Assembly (NCBI GenBank): GCA_020634035.1
Contig: JACKCM010000002.1
Location: 846,241 to 910,240, forward strand
DNA from: Candidatus Obscuribacterales bacterium
Lineage (GTDB): Bacteria > Cyanobacteriota > Vampirovibrionia > Obscuribacterales > Obscuribacteraceae
DNA: 64,000 nt
Direction: 5' to 3'
Shown here: piece by piece, positions 54,082 through 61,541 of the stretch
Layout: the number at the start of each line of letters is the position of its first letter
How positions within the stretch are numbered: position 1 is the stretch's first letter
Notes under the pieces: model-generated
Told to the model about the DNA's origin: nothing
The model's input: only the letters and a program-made list of their open reading frames with translations
The model's database searches: none
Made by a program: the position numbers and the translations under genes

Positions 54082-54486
54082 ATGGGTTTAAAAAACATAG
54101 TCCTGGGACGTAAGAATCAACCACTGCCTGACTTTACCGAAAGTACAGGGCGGTTGCCCGGTATCTCTAGCTCTGCCGGCGGTGCATTCGATAGAATTGC
54201 AACCGGAGGCAGTATCTCGTCGGGCTACCGTCAGCTCGCCAAAAATAATACCCTGGCGGGTCGCGATGCTCACCGGTGCTTTACCGGCGAGACAGGACCG
54301 CGGGCGGCATCAAGCCGTCTTCGCATGGTCTCTCGGCTGCGCAAGAAAGAGCGTTTCATGATCTGGCGCAGCGTCTGGTCCGACCTGGTCAGATACTTTA
54401 TGACCGGATTCACCAGGGCAAGCTACGGGCTTTTCTTCTATCGAGACGATATTGCTGCCAGTGCTGTCCGCTTTCGCAGTCGCTAA
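54082..54486 (+). CDS. hypothetical protein, 134 aa
   Basis: The ATG has GGTGAT five bases upstream. The sequence is Gly/Ser-rich to about residue 60, then basic and Arg-rich (RAASSRLRMVSRLRKKERFMIWR), ending in an aromatic segment (YFMTGFTRASYGLFFYRDD). No family is recognised and no membrane segment is clear. Other reading frames in this stretch are also open, so the call is moderate. Confidence 0.45.
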   Translation: MGLKNIVLGRKNQPLPDFTESTGRLPGISSSAGGAFDRIATGGSISSGYRQLAKNNTLAGRDAHRCFTGETGPRAASSRLRMVSRLRKKERFMIWRSVWSDLVRYFMTGFTRASYGLFFYRDDIAASAVRFRSR

Positions 54487-54508
54487 TTAAAATAAGGCTT
54501 GTCTATAT

Positions 54509-54637
54509 TTATCTTCTGAAGCCGGTAAGAGCGTCCAGCAAATAATAACGGACGGCTCTGAATTCCTCATACATGAGGGTTACGAGAATAGATAATGCCA
54601 GTACTGCAACCAGCGTGTAGAACATTACCGTGTACAT
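54509..54637 (-). CDS. 42-aa single-helix membrane protein
   Basis: A short frame (ATG at 54637-54635, TAA at 54509-54511) encodes MYTVMFYTLVAVLALSILV, a hydrophobic stretch of about 20 residues, then a charged tail (TLMYEEFRAVRYYLLDALT) ending GFRR. A lone helix with a polar tail is typical of small membrane proteins that bind larger complexes. The stretch AGAGG lies 13 bases ahead of the ATG, a little far. It would be missed by length cut-offs; no function can be assigned. Confidence 0.45.
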   Translation of the reverse strand: MYTVMFYTLVAVLALSILVTLMYEEFRAVRYYLLDALTGFRR

Positions 54638-54766
54638 TTTCGATCAAATGCCTCTCGGGGAGATAATCAACGATACTTAGAATCTCACCGTCCGGTTAAT
54701 GCTCGGTTAAGGCCTGATGCCAGTTATATGAATCCTTTTTAGTCTTCTTTCAGCGTGATTGAAACT

Positions 54767-55228
54767 CTAGTGGTGGTCGCAACAACTGCGAACCTGGCGC
54801 ATATTCAAGATATGGGTGGTCACAAGAGTCAGGTTTCCGGCTATGACCACGGGCAACTCCACCTCTTCTAAGGCGAACATATGGCTGAAATATGAGCCGA
54901 CCATGACCAGGCCGACTCCCACGACCATACCCGCCAGGATACCGACCTTTTTGTGCTTCCAGTAGCCCGGAACTATGGCGAATAGAGCAAAGGCGATGAT
55001 GGCACTGCCCAGCCAGATATGAGATTCGTGGCTGTCCAGGAATTTGAGCCCTAGAAAAGGAAGGAGGGCTATAAGAAAAGGCATAGCCAGGCAATGGATC
55101 AAGCAGAGCACCGAGGCCGCAATGCCCAGATTGTCCAGGGAGAGTACAGTCCGGGAAAAGCCGCTGTCATTATGTGAGTGCTCTTTCTCTTCCGGCATAC
55201 CGTCTTTTAACCCGGTGTTCTCTATCAC
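54767..55228 (-). CDS. MerC-domain membrane protein
   Basis: A 153-residue protein starting at a GTG eight bases after AAAAGG. Four membrane helices are likely. The first holds the MerC Cys motif, ASVLCLIHCLAMPFLIALL. His-rich stretches occur at both ends (EKEHSHNDSG, RQVRSCCDHH). MerC proteins carry Hg(II) or other soft metals across the inner membrane. The adjacent upstream gene encodes a Fur family regulator, so metal-dependent expression is likely; zinc is as plausible as mercury, and no merA or merR is present. Confidence 0.8.
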   Translation of the reverse strand: MIENTGLKDGMPEEKEHSHNDSGFSRTVLSLDNLGIAASVLCLIHCLAMPFLIALLPFLGLKFLDSHESHIWLGSAIIAFALFAIVPGYWKHKKVGILAGMVVGVGLVMVGSYFSHMFALEEVELPVVIAGNLTLVTTHILNMRQVRSCCDHH

Positions 55229-55300
55229 GATATATACCTTTTATATATGTAAAGCATATCCAGTAAATACGCGACAGGCGTCGCCTGGATAACAAATAGG
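55229..55300. promoter_or_regulatory. inverted repeats between the Fur and MerC genes
   Basis: Two symmetrical elements sit in this 72-base gap. CAGGCG-T-CGCCTG (55275-55287) is a perfect inverted repeat. ATATAT flanking the AAAAGG ribosome binding site of merC (about 55231-55249) could pair and occlude it. Either may be an operator for the Fur-type protein, but neither matches a known Fur or Zur box by eye. Confidence 0.35.
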
Positions 55301-55702
55301 CTACTTAATGCCGTTGGAACCTTTGCTGCAGTCACTACAGATTCCGAAGATTTCGAGAATATGTCCTCGGACTTCGAATCCGTATTTTGCTTTGATTCCG
55401 CCTTCCAGCTCTTCGATAAGGCACTGGTCGAGATGCACCGAGTTTTTGCAGGCATCGCAGACCAGATGATGATGATGTTCACCAGGTTTGATCATCTCGT
55501 AACGACGCTCGCCGTCACCGAGATCGACCGCCTGTACCAGACCCATATTGACCAGGGATTCTAGAGAGCGGTAGACCGTGGTCAAGCCCGGCGGTTTGTC
55601 CTCGGTAGTGCGCATTTTGCTGTGGATATCCTGGGCGCTAGATAGGTCGTCTGCTGTCTCCAGCACTTCCAGAACCTTTTTACATCCCTTGGTCAGTCTC
55701 AC
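55301..55702 (-). CDS. Fur family transcriptional regulator
   Basis: This 133-residue Fur/Zur/PerR-type repressor starts at a GTG nine bases after AAAAAGG. The N-terminal winged helix has KVLEVLETADDLSSAQDIHSKMR and GLTTVYRSLESLVNMGLVQAV. The dimer domain has the metal site HHHHLVCDACKNSVHLDQC and a second CxxC (FGICSDCS), which together form the structural zinc site. Metal specificity cannot be read from the sequence. It precedes the MerC gene in the same direction, suggesting the two form a metal-responsive unit. Confidence 0.9.
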   Translation of the reverse strand: MRLTKGCKKVLEVLETADDLSSAQDIHSKMRTTEDKPPGLTTVYRSLESLVNMGLVQAVDLGDGERRYEMIKPGEHHHHLVCDACKNSVHLDQCLIEELEGGIKAKYGFEVRGHILEIFGICSDCSKGSNGIK

Positions 55703-55806
55703 GTTCCGTACCTTTTTGTACCTTCTCTTGTATCTGCTTTGGTAAGAATAAGCATAACAGTCAGGGCTCTATTATTTCAGTGATTTTAACCGGACTTATA
55801 AGGGAT

Positions 55807-57009
55807 TTAGAATCGTTTTCGGTTCTCGTCCTTCACTCTTTTCAATATTTTTTGCCAGATGTTGATGCGTTGATTCTTCTTACCGGTGGCTAATTCACCT
55901 AATGCCTGGGCTACTTCTTTCAAATCTGAATAACGCTTACTAGGATCCTTCTCGAGCATTTTCAACACAACGCTTTGAACATCGTCAGGGATTTCGTACT
56001 GTCTGCGAAATCTAGCCCTGGTGTCGTCCGTGTGCTGTTTGACGGCTTCTTTGAGGTCCCTTGCCCGATAGACCGGTTTGCCAGTTATCGAATGGAAAAG
56101 CACACAACCGAAAGAATAGACCTCGGCCTTCTGGTCCGCCGGCAGTTGATTACATTCTTCCGGGCTCCAGTAGAAAGCGTCTATACAAGTATAGTTCCGT
56201 CCTACTTTAGTCGGTTGCTTGATATTGTCCTCGCAATATCTGGTGATACCATAATTGGTGAGTTTACCTATTGGAATATCGTCTGCTTTCTCAACGCTTT
56301 CCATAATCATGAAGGATCTAGGTCTGATAGACCCATGGGTCAAAGAGAGCTCGTGCAGGGTCTGGACAGCCTCGCAATACTGCTCGAAGAGAGCAAGCGC
56401 CACCGGCAGATCGAGAAAGCCTTCCTCTTGAATCACATGCTCAAGATGCCTTCTTCCCGGAGGTTCCATGAGCAAATAAAGCCGACCTTCCTTTGTGAAG
56501 CCGGTATCGTATACAGTGAGCAGGTGGGGATGGTTCAGGGATGCGACGAGCTCTGCCTCGGCGATTTTTGTCGACCCGATAGGCTCTCTTTCTGTAGGAC
56601 GTTTTTCTACTTTTAAAAGAAAGCGCTTATCTAACTCGGCATCTTTGACATAGACTGCGATGTAGTCATTGCAATGAAAGAGGATATCCTCGACTTCATA
56701 GTGCTGGGGCAGCTCTCGGTCGAGCCATTCTTGAACGCTCTCTTCGCGACCGGCTTCGGTGGAGATCACCGAGGGATCGATCAATTCCGGCGTCCCTTGA
56801 CTACTGTTGCTGTCGCTCTTTTCTCTGTTTCGCCTGTTCTTGGATTGACCACATTCGGGACAGCGATCGTCGCCTGTTTCCGAATCGTTTTCTGTCTTTT
56901 CTCTTGACATGGAGGCGGCAGGCATCGAACAAAGGTCGCAGGTAGCGACGATTCTTACATCCGGTGACGGATCCGAATCTGAATTTGAATTGTCCTGACT
57001 GTCACTCAT
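55807..57009 (-). CDS. pseudokinase with N-terminal zinc ribbon
   Basis: A 400-residue protein. Residues 20-60 hold two Cys pairs (CDLC and CPEC) that can form a zinc ribbon. A protein-kinase fold follows at about 90-375: the ATP lysine is kept (LLKVEK), and SFGCVLFHSITGKPVYR and SKRYSDLKEVAQALGEL match late helices. Key catalytic residues are gone: HRD reads HGS (SLTHGSIRPRSFM), so the base Asp is Ser and the following Asn is Ser, and DFG reads TNYG, so the metal-binding Asp is Asn. It is probably a non-catalytic sensor or scaffold. A basic C-terminal tail ends the protein. Confidence 0.85.
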   Translation of the reverse strand: MSDSQDNSNSDSDPSPDVRIVATCDLCSMPAASMSREKTENDSETGDDRCPECGQSKNRRNREKSDSNSSQGTPELIDPSVISTEAGREESVQEWLDRELPQHYEVEDILFHCNDYIAVYVKDAELDKRFLLKVEKRPTEREPIGSTKIAEAELVASLNHPHLLTVYDTGFTKEGRLYLLMEPPGRRHLEHVIQEEGFLDLPVALALFEQYCEAVQTLHELSLTHGSIRPRSFMIMESVEKADDIPIGKLTNYGITRYCEDNIKQPTKVGRNYTCIDAFYWSPEECNQLPADQKAEVYSFGCVLFHSITGKPVYRARDLKEAVKQHTDDTRARFRRQYEIPDDVQSVVLKMLEKDPSKRYSDLKEVAQALGELATGKKNQRINIWQKILKRVKDENRKRF

Positions 57010-57238
57010 ATCTCATAAATAGGTTGAACTTGAAGAGTCTTCCTGAAATTGCCATTGATGATGATAATTTACAAAGCACCGCCAGGCAACCTCATCCTGA
57101 GAGATAGTGCGCTTACGCGCCTGCCGTGTCCGATATCCTGGGGCTTGGCATCTTCGGATGTCCACTTTGTCCTTAATGATCTCAATCAGGGTGTACTAGA
57201 TGCCGGAAAGGCATGGTAAACTTCTTAGTCCTTGACGG

Positions 57239-57311
57239 GGGCGGTTAGCTCAATTGGTGGAGCACTTCGTTTACACCGAAGGGGTTGGGAGTTCGAGTCT
57301 CTCACCGCCCA
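57239..57311 (+). tRNA. tRNA-Val (anticodon UAC)
   Basis: A 73-base cloverleaf. GGGCGGT pairs with ACCGCCC, discriminator A, anticodon loop TTTACAC (UAC), T arm GAGTTCGAGTCTC. CCA is not encoded. Its 3' half (from 57254) and flank are repeated at 58176, so the gene is a probable integration target that has stayed intact. Confidence 0.97.
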
Positions 57312-57323
57312 AGTTTCTTTTCT
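57254..57323 (+). repeat. attachment-type direct repeat, copy 1 (in tRNA-Val)
   Basis: 70 bases, from the D arm to 12 bases past the tRNA, are the same as 58176-58245 except one base (C here, G there) in the anticodon loop. The pattern matches an att core duplicated by integration at a tRNA 3' end. Confidence 0.85.
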
Positions 57324-57345
57324 CTACAAATAATCATTCGGGTAG

Positions 57346-57371
57346 CGGGTTCTTACAGAGACCCGTTTTTT
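57346..57371 (+). terminator. terminator after tRNA-Val
   Basis: CGGGTTCT and AGAGACCCG form a stem with a single bulged G, then a T tract. A close relative of this hairpin follows the second repeat at 58287-58312, so the duplication includes or re-creates the terminator. Confidence 0.75.
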
Positions 57372-57600
57372 GTTGCTTTCTTTTCGTTGTCTATTTATTG
57401 CGTTTATAAAAGAGTCTCGGGCAACCTTTCGGAAAGTAAATGCCAATAGCCAGCAGTATCGCCCACAAAAGATATTTTTGCCGGTGGAGGTTGAAGCACC
57501 AGAAACAGTGCCTGGGTATAGTCAGGCTCTAGTGGTCCAACTCAAGAGTGGTCATCGAATCTCGAACCCTTTGCTATAATGTGTCGAATTTGGAATTTGT

Positions 57601-58029
57601 TTGAAACTAAAGAGAATACTACTGTTAGTCGGTTTGTGCCTGGTTTGGTGCCTCGTGTCATGTCTTCGGGGTCTCCGTGAAGCAGAGTTATGGCGTGAAC
57701 AAACCGGACTGAGCAATATAAAGCAAGTCGTGGTTTGCAATAGAGACGTTCCTGAAGGGCAAATTATTTCAACTTCCGACATTTATGAGCGGGAGATTGA
57801 GCCCTACTTAGTAAAGCCCGACAATCTACTTTGCAAGAAATATGCAATAGGCAAGCAAGCCAAGTACGGTCTGTCGGCAGGTCAGATCGTATGCAGCTCT
57901 GATATAGGAATGAATCAAGAAGATCTAGAGAAGGACGAGCTGGCAGATCTGAAGCAAAAGCGCGGCGAGAAGATCGTTGTGATTTGTCCGCATCAATTGA
58001 AGAAAGAGACTCCTATAATTCGGAAATAG
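57601..58029 (+). CDS. SAF-domain protein with N-terminal membrane anchor
   Basis: A 142-residue protein from a TTG start with GGA about seven bases ahead. The N-terminus is a membrane or lipoprotein-like helix (LLVGLCLVWCLVSCL). The central part fits a SAF domain as in CpaB or antifreeze-like proteins (VVVCNRDVPEGQIISTSDIY, AKYGLSAGQIVCSSDIG); a charged tail follows. CpaB proteins of pilus systems are usually longer, so this may be a reduced version. It lies alone between the two tRNA-Val repeats, with nothing pilus-related around it. Confidence 0.55.
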   Translation: MKLKRILLLVGLCLVWCLVSCLRGLREAELWREQTGLSNIKQVVVCNRDVPEGQIISTSDIYEREIEPYLVKPDNLLCKKYAIGKQAKYGLSAGQIVCSSDIGMNQEDLEKDELADLKQKRGEKIVVICPHQLKKETPIIRK

Positions 58030-58175
58030 ACCTTTAGTTCGTTGGGTTATGCAAAACCAAGTTTCTCTCTTCTCTTCAAGTTGAAATTCTTTCTTGCCAT
58101 GCCTAGCTCCCAAATGCCCGAAAGTTCTATTGAAAACGTCAAAAAATTCTATACCTGCGCACAGCGGTGCCTCCG

Positions 58176-58245
58176 TTGGTGGAGCACTTCGTTTACAGCG
58201 AAGGGGTTGGGAGTTCGAGTCTCTCACCGCCCAAGTTTCTTTTCT
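58176..58245 (+). repeat. attachment-type direct repeat, copy 2 (3' half of tRNA-Val only)
   Basis: It lacks the acceptor 5' strand and the D stem, so it is not a functional tRNA. It contains the anticodon arm (TTTACAG in place of TTTACAC), T arm and acceptor 3' strand. It marks the distal end of a past integration at the tRNA. Confidence 0.85.
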
Positions 58246-58286
58246 AAATACTAGATTCTTTTATCTATTCAAATTAGTCTGAGCAG

Positions 58287-58312
58287 AGGGTTCTTTCAGA
58301 GACCCGTTTTTT
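58287..58312 (+). terminator. terminator after the tRNA fragment
   Basis: GGGTTCT and AGAGACCC with a T tract, the counterpart of the hairpin at 57346-57371. Confidence 0.7.
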
Positions 58313-58453
58313 GTTGCCTAGATTCTATCTGTCAATCACTATTGGTTGTAATTTCGTGTTGTCAATTAACCCAAAAGGGTATCACGAATACACGCCACTG
58401 ATTGCTATCGTTGCCGAATTTCGACTTTACTCAAAAGCATAGGAGTACTTGGC

Positions 58454-58660
58454 ATGAAGCGGAAATCGGTAAGTTCTTCCAACTTAAAATCTGTTGGATA
58501 TGAAGACGGTACTCTTGAAATAGAGTTCAAGAACGGAAGAATCTATCAGTATTCTGACGTACCTAAGGAAATTTATGATGAGCTAATGACAGCAGATTCA
58601 TTAGGTATTTATTTCAATTCCGAGATACGAGACGAGTATGATTGCGAACGCATTAATTAG
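58454..58660 (+). CDS. KTSC-domain protein
   Basis: A 68-residue protein that is essentially one KTSC domain: VSSSNLKSVGYEDGTLEIEF, GRIYQYSDVPKEIYDELMTADSLGIYFN and IRDEYDCERI. The ATG has AGGAG eight bases ahead. KTSC units occur alone or fused to lysyl-tRNA synthetases; their role is unclear, and they also turn up in mobile elements. It is 11 bases before the first ATPase gene and likely shares its mRNA. Confidence 0.85.
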   Translation: MKRKSVSSSNLKSVGYEDGTLEIEFKNGRIYQYSDVPKEIYDELMTADSLGIYFNSEIRDEYDCERIN

Positions 58661-58671
58661 AGACCAACATC

Positions 58672-60843
58672 TTGAAAAAATTGGCTGTAGATCTTCAATA
58701 CTGTTATGGGATAAAGCGTCTTCTTCATGAATTTGACTATTCAAAATCTCAAGCAATCGCTATTTATGCGCCGAATGGAGTCATGAAATCCTCCCTGGCT
58801 AGGACATTTGACGATATTGCGAATGAAACTGCCACTTCAGACGTTGTCTTTAAAGAAAGAGTCACTAAGCGCAGAATTGAAAATGAAAAGGGAGAGGCGA
58901 TCTCCAAGGAAAATATCTTGGTTGTTCATCCGTTTGATAGCGAATATGAACGATCCGAACATACTTCAACTTTACTTGTAAACTCAAAACTAAGACTACA
59001 GTACGAACAAGTAATCAGTGCACTAAAAAAGAAGAAAGAACAATTTTTAAAGGCTTTTCGAAAGCAGTCTCAAAATTCGAGAAAAGATTGGGAACTGGAG
59101 TTGGCCAGTATTTTTTCGAGAGATAAAAGTGAATTCTTCGAACTCCTTATTTCTCTACAAGCTGCAGTCGAAGAATCAGACGAAACACCTTTCGGCAATA
59201 TCAAATACGATACTGTATTTAAGGAAGAAGCTATAAAGTTTATTCAAACCCAAGCTACAAAAGGACTAATTGAGGAATACGTTCGCCGCTATGACGAACT
59301 AATTACTAAATCAAAGTATTTTCGAAAAGGGGTTTTTAATTACTATAACGCTGATGATACTGCGAAGAGTTTGAAGAAAAATGGCTACTTTGATGCAAAG
59401 CATGCCCTGAAGCTTAACTCAACGACTCCTATTGAGATAGAGAGTGTTGAAGATTTTTCCGACCTCATTGCTAGAGAGAGAGCTGAAATCTTCTCTGATC
59501 CTGGGCTTAAAGAGAGATTTGAATTGCTCGATAAAAGCCTGAATGCAAATGTTGGCTTGAGAGATTTCAGAGACTACTTGATAGAGAACGCTGATATATT
59601 GCCATTCTTAGGTGATATTGAGTCATTCAAGAAACAAGTGGCGATATCATTTCTCAGAGCTGTTAGGACTCAATTTATTGATCTTATTGAGACGTATACC
59701 GAAGCCAAATCGGAAATAAAAGGAATTGAATCTGTTGCTGCTGAAGAGAAAACAGAATGGCAACGCGTTATTGATATTTTTAATGAGCGCTTCTCCGTGC
59801 CATTTGAGCTAGAAGCTAGAAATCATATTTCGTTAGTGCTTGGAAGAGAAGCGGCTTTGGAATTAATTTTCAGATTTTATGACACAGGCGATTCTCGTGA
59901 AATAGAGGAGGGTTCTCTACTAAAAATTCTTAGTCAGGGCGAAAAGAAAGCCCTCTATCTGCTGAATGTGATTTTTGAAATTGAAATTCGGCGTTTGAAT
60001 GGTACCGAAACTTTGATTGTATTTGACGATATTGCCGACTCTTTTGACTACAAAAACAAATATGCAATTGTTGAATATATGAACGATCTAAAGGATGTTC
60101 CAGCATTCAAACAACTTATTCTCACACATAATTTCGATTTCTTTCGAACGATAGAGGATCGAGTCGTCTTATACAAAGATTGTCTTATGACCCTGCGTAA
60201 GACCGAAGGCTTGGAGCTAAAAAAGGCCGTTGGCATTAAGAATATATTTGTGAAGCAATGGAAACCTTTATTTCATAAAGATTCAAAAGTGATGATTGCC
60301 TCCATTCCATTCATGCGAAATTTAATAGAATATACAAAAGGTCCTTCGGACAAGTCATATGTTTGCCTAACATCTATATTGCACTGGCGAAGCGAAACAT
60401 CCTCAATCACAAAATCTCAGCTGTGCCAGATTTTTAATGAACTATTCTCTAGCAGTCAGGAGGTTTCAGATCCAAATAGGCCCATTACAGAATTAATTAT
60501 GACATGTGCAAATGACTGCGAATTAGAGCCTGAAAGTATTAACTTTGAGAACAAAATTGTTCTTTCAATAGCGATTCGGATTTATGCAGAAAAGTACATG
60601 GTCTCTAAGATTAATGACAATGTGTTTGTCTCAAATATTAGGAGCAATCAAACAAGGAAGCTATACAACAAGTACATCGAGGAATTCGGTAACTCTAACG
60701 ATCATGCAAGAACTCTCCATCGAGTCGTTTTGATGACGCCTGAGAATCTACATCTTAATGCGTTTATGTATGAACCAATAATTGATATGTCTGACGACCA
60801 GCTTAGACAGTTGTGGCGAGAAGTGAAGAGTCTGTGCCAGTAA
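58672..60843 (+). CDS. SMC/ABC-type ATPase, defence-like
   Basis: A 723-residue ATPase from a TTG start (no clear Shine-Dalgarno). Walker A is at residues 33-41 (APNGVMKSS, a variant of GxxGxGKS), a coiled and helical middle follows (about 90-390), then the ABC signature LSQGEKKALYLLNVIFEIE (about 420), Walker B TLIVFDDIADSFD (about 450) and the H-loop LTHNFDFFRTI (about 484). Walker B ends in Asp-Asp rather than Asp-Glu. The C-terminal 230 residues are a separate, unrecognised domain (ILHWRSETSSI, NDHARTLHRVVLMTPE). The layout resembles ATPases of anti-phage systems such as RloC, Lamassu or Septu, but I cannot assign it to any of them. Confidence 0.75.
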   Translation: MKKLAVDLQYCYGIKRLLHEFDYSKSQAIAIYAPNGVMKSSLARTFDDIANETATSDVVFKERVTKRRIENEKGEAISKENILVVHPFDSEYERSEHTSTLLVNSKLRLQYEQVISALKKKKEQFLKAFRKQSQNSRKDWELELASIFSRDKSEFFELLISLQAAVEESDETPFGNIKYDTVFKEEAIKFIQTQATKGLIEEYVRRYDELITKSKYFRKGVFNYYNADDTAKSLKKNGYFDAKHALKLNSTTPIEIESVEDFSDLIARERAEIFSDPGLKERFELLDKSLNANVGLRDFRDYLIENADILPFLGDIESFKKQVAISFLRAVRTQFIDLIETYTEAKSEIKGIESVAAEEKTEWQRVIDIFNERFSVPFELEARNHISLVLGREAALELIFRFYDTGDSREIEEGSLLKILSQGEKKALYLLNVIFEIEIRRLNGTETLIVFDDIADSFDYKNKYAIVEYMNDLKDVPAFKQLILTHNFDFFRTIEDRVVLYKDCLMTLRKTEGLELKKAVGIKNIFVKQWKPLFHKDSKVMIASIPFMRNLIEYTKGPSDKSYVCLTSILHWRSETSSITKSQLCQIFNELFSSSQEVSDPNRPITELIMTCANDCELEPESINFENKIVLSIAIRIYAEKYMVSKINDNVFVSNIRSNQTRKLYNKYIEEFGNSNDHARTLHRVVLMTPENLHLNAFMYEPIIDMSDDQLRQLWREVKSLCQ

Positions 60844-60846
60844 GGT

Positions 60847-61302
60847 TTAGTCGAAGAATGACCAATCAACTACCAATTCTCGCATTAACTTTCTATCCGT
60901 TTCTATCTGATGCCCAGATTGTCCATTGCAGATTGGATAACAGCCAAATTCAGAGAGGAAATTTTCCAAGAATAAACTCTCTATGTCGAAGAGGTTTTTG
61001 GTTCCTAGATTACGAAGAATATTCAGTGAATAGGAGGTAAAGCTTGCTCCTTTGAACTTAGCATAGTTACTTATTCCGAGGTTTCCCGATTGTCCAGTCA
61101 AATGCCCTTTAAGTCTTTTCCCGATACTATTCTCTGGCGATTCGCTCATTCCTATATAGATGAGACGAGATTCGCTCGAAGGATAGACTATCTTATCCTC
61201 GTTCAGGTAGATGAAATAAATACCGACTTGTCCGGTACAGTACTTGATCGACCTATCGTTTAAACTATGACCTTCAGAGAAGGTGACCTTTATCGAATCC
61301 AT
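60847..61302 (-). CDS. GIY-YIG nuclease domain protein
   Basis: A 151-residue protein on the opposite strand, between the two ATPases. It has the GIY-YIG core: VGIYFIY and RLIYIGMSE (the two motif halves), a catalytic-type Arg in KRLKGHL, the metal-binding Glu in IESLFLENFLSEFG, and the final Asn in PICNGQSG. GIY-YIG enzymes cut DNA. It is divergent from the small gene at 61335, with only about 30 bases between starts, so promoters overlap. It may act with the ATPases or be a separate homing or restriction module. Confidence 0.8.
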   Translation of the reverse strand: MDSIKVTFSEGHSLNDRSIKYCTGQVGIYFIYLNEDKIVYPSSESRLIYIGMSESPENSIGKRLKGHLTGQSGNLGISNYAKFKGASFTSYSLNILRNLGTKNLFDIESLFLENFLSEFGCYPICNGQSGHQIETDRKLMRELVVDWSFFD

Positions 61303-61334
61303 AAGTGTTCTGGTTGATCGAAAGGAGTATCAAA

Positions 61335-61538
61335 ATGTCTGACCAAGATATCAAAACTGGAGATCAAATTGTTCAAGATTTCGTTGATTCTTTATGCTTC
61401 GACTCAGTAGAAGAAAATGCGATAGCTGACGCGATAAGGAGTTTACTCCAAAGCGGCAAGCTTACAAGAACCAATTTGCTTCAGCAGATGGCTAGTCTGA
61501 GAGAGCAAGTACTTGCCGATAGAGGAGCCGAACAATAA
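61335..61538 (+). CDS. small acidic protein, 67 aa
   Basis: The ATG at 61335 has AGGAG seven bases ahead; an upstream GTG is rejected. The sequence is helical and acidic (IKTGDQIVQDFVDSLCFDS, IADAIRSLLQSGKLTRTNLL, MASLREQVLADRGAEQ). It ends at the base before the next gene. A small gene coupled to an SMC-type ATPase in an island may be an accessory subunit or antitoxin-like partner; this is inference. Confidence 0.7.
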   Translation: MSDQDIKTGDQIVQDFVDSLCFDSVEENAIADAIRSLLQSGKLTRTNLLQQMASLREQVLADRGAEQ

Positions 61539-61541
61539 TTG

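Noticed and set aside
58042..58254. Open frame over the second tRNA-Val fragment
   Set aside because: It runs through a tRNA-derived repeat and has no start signal.
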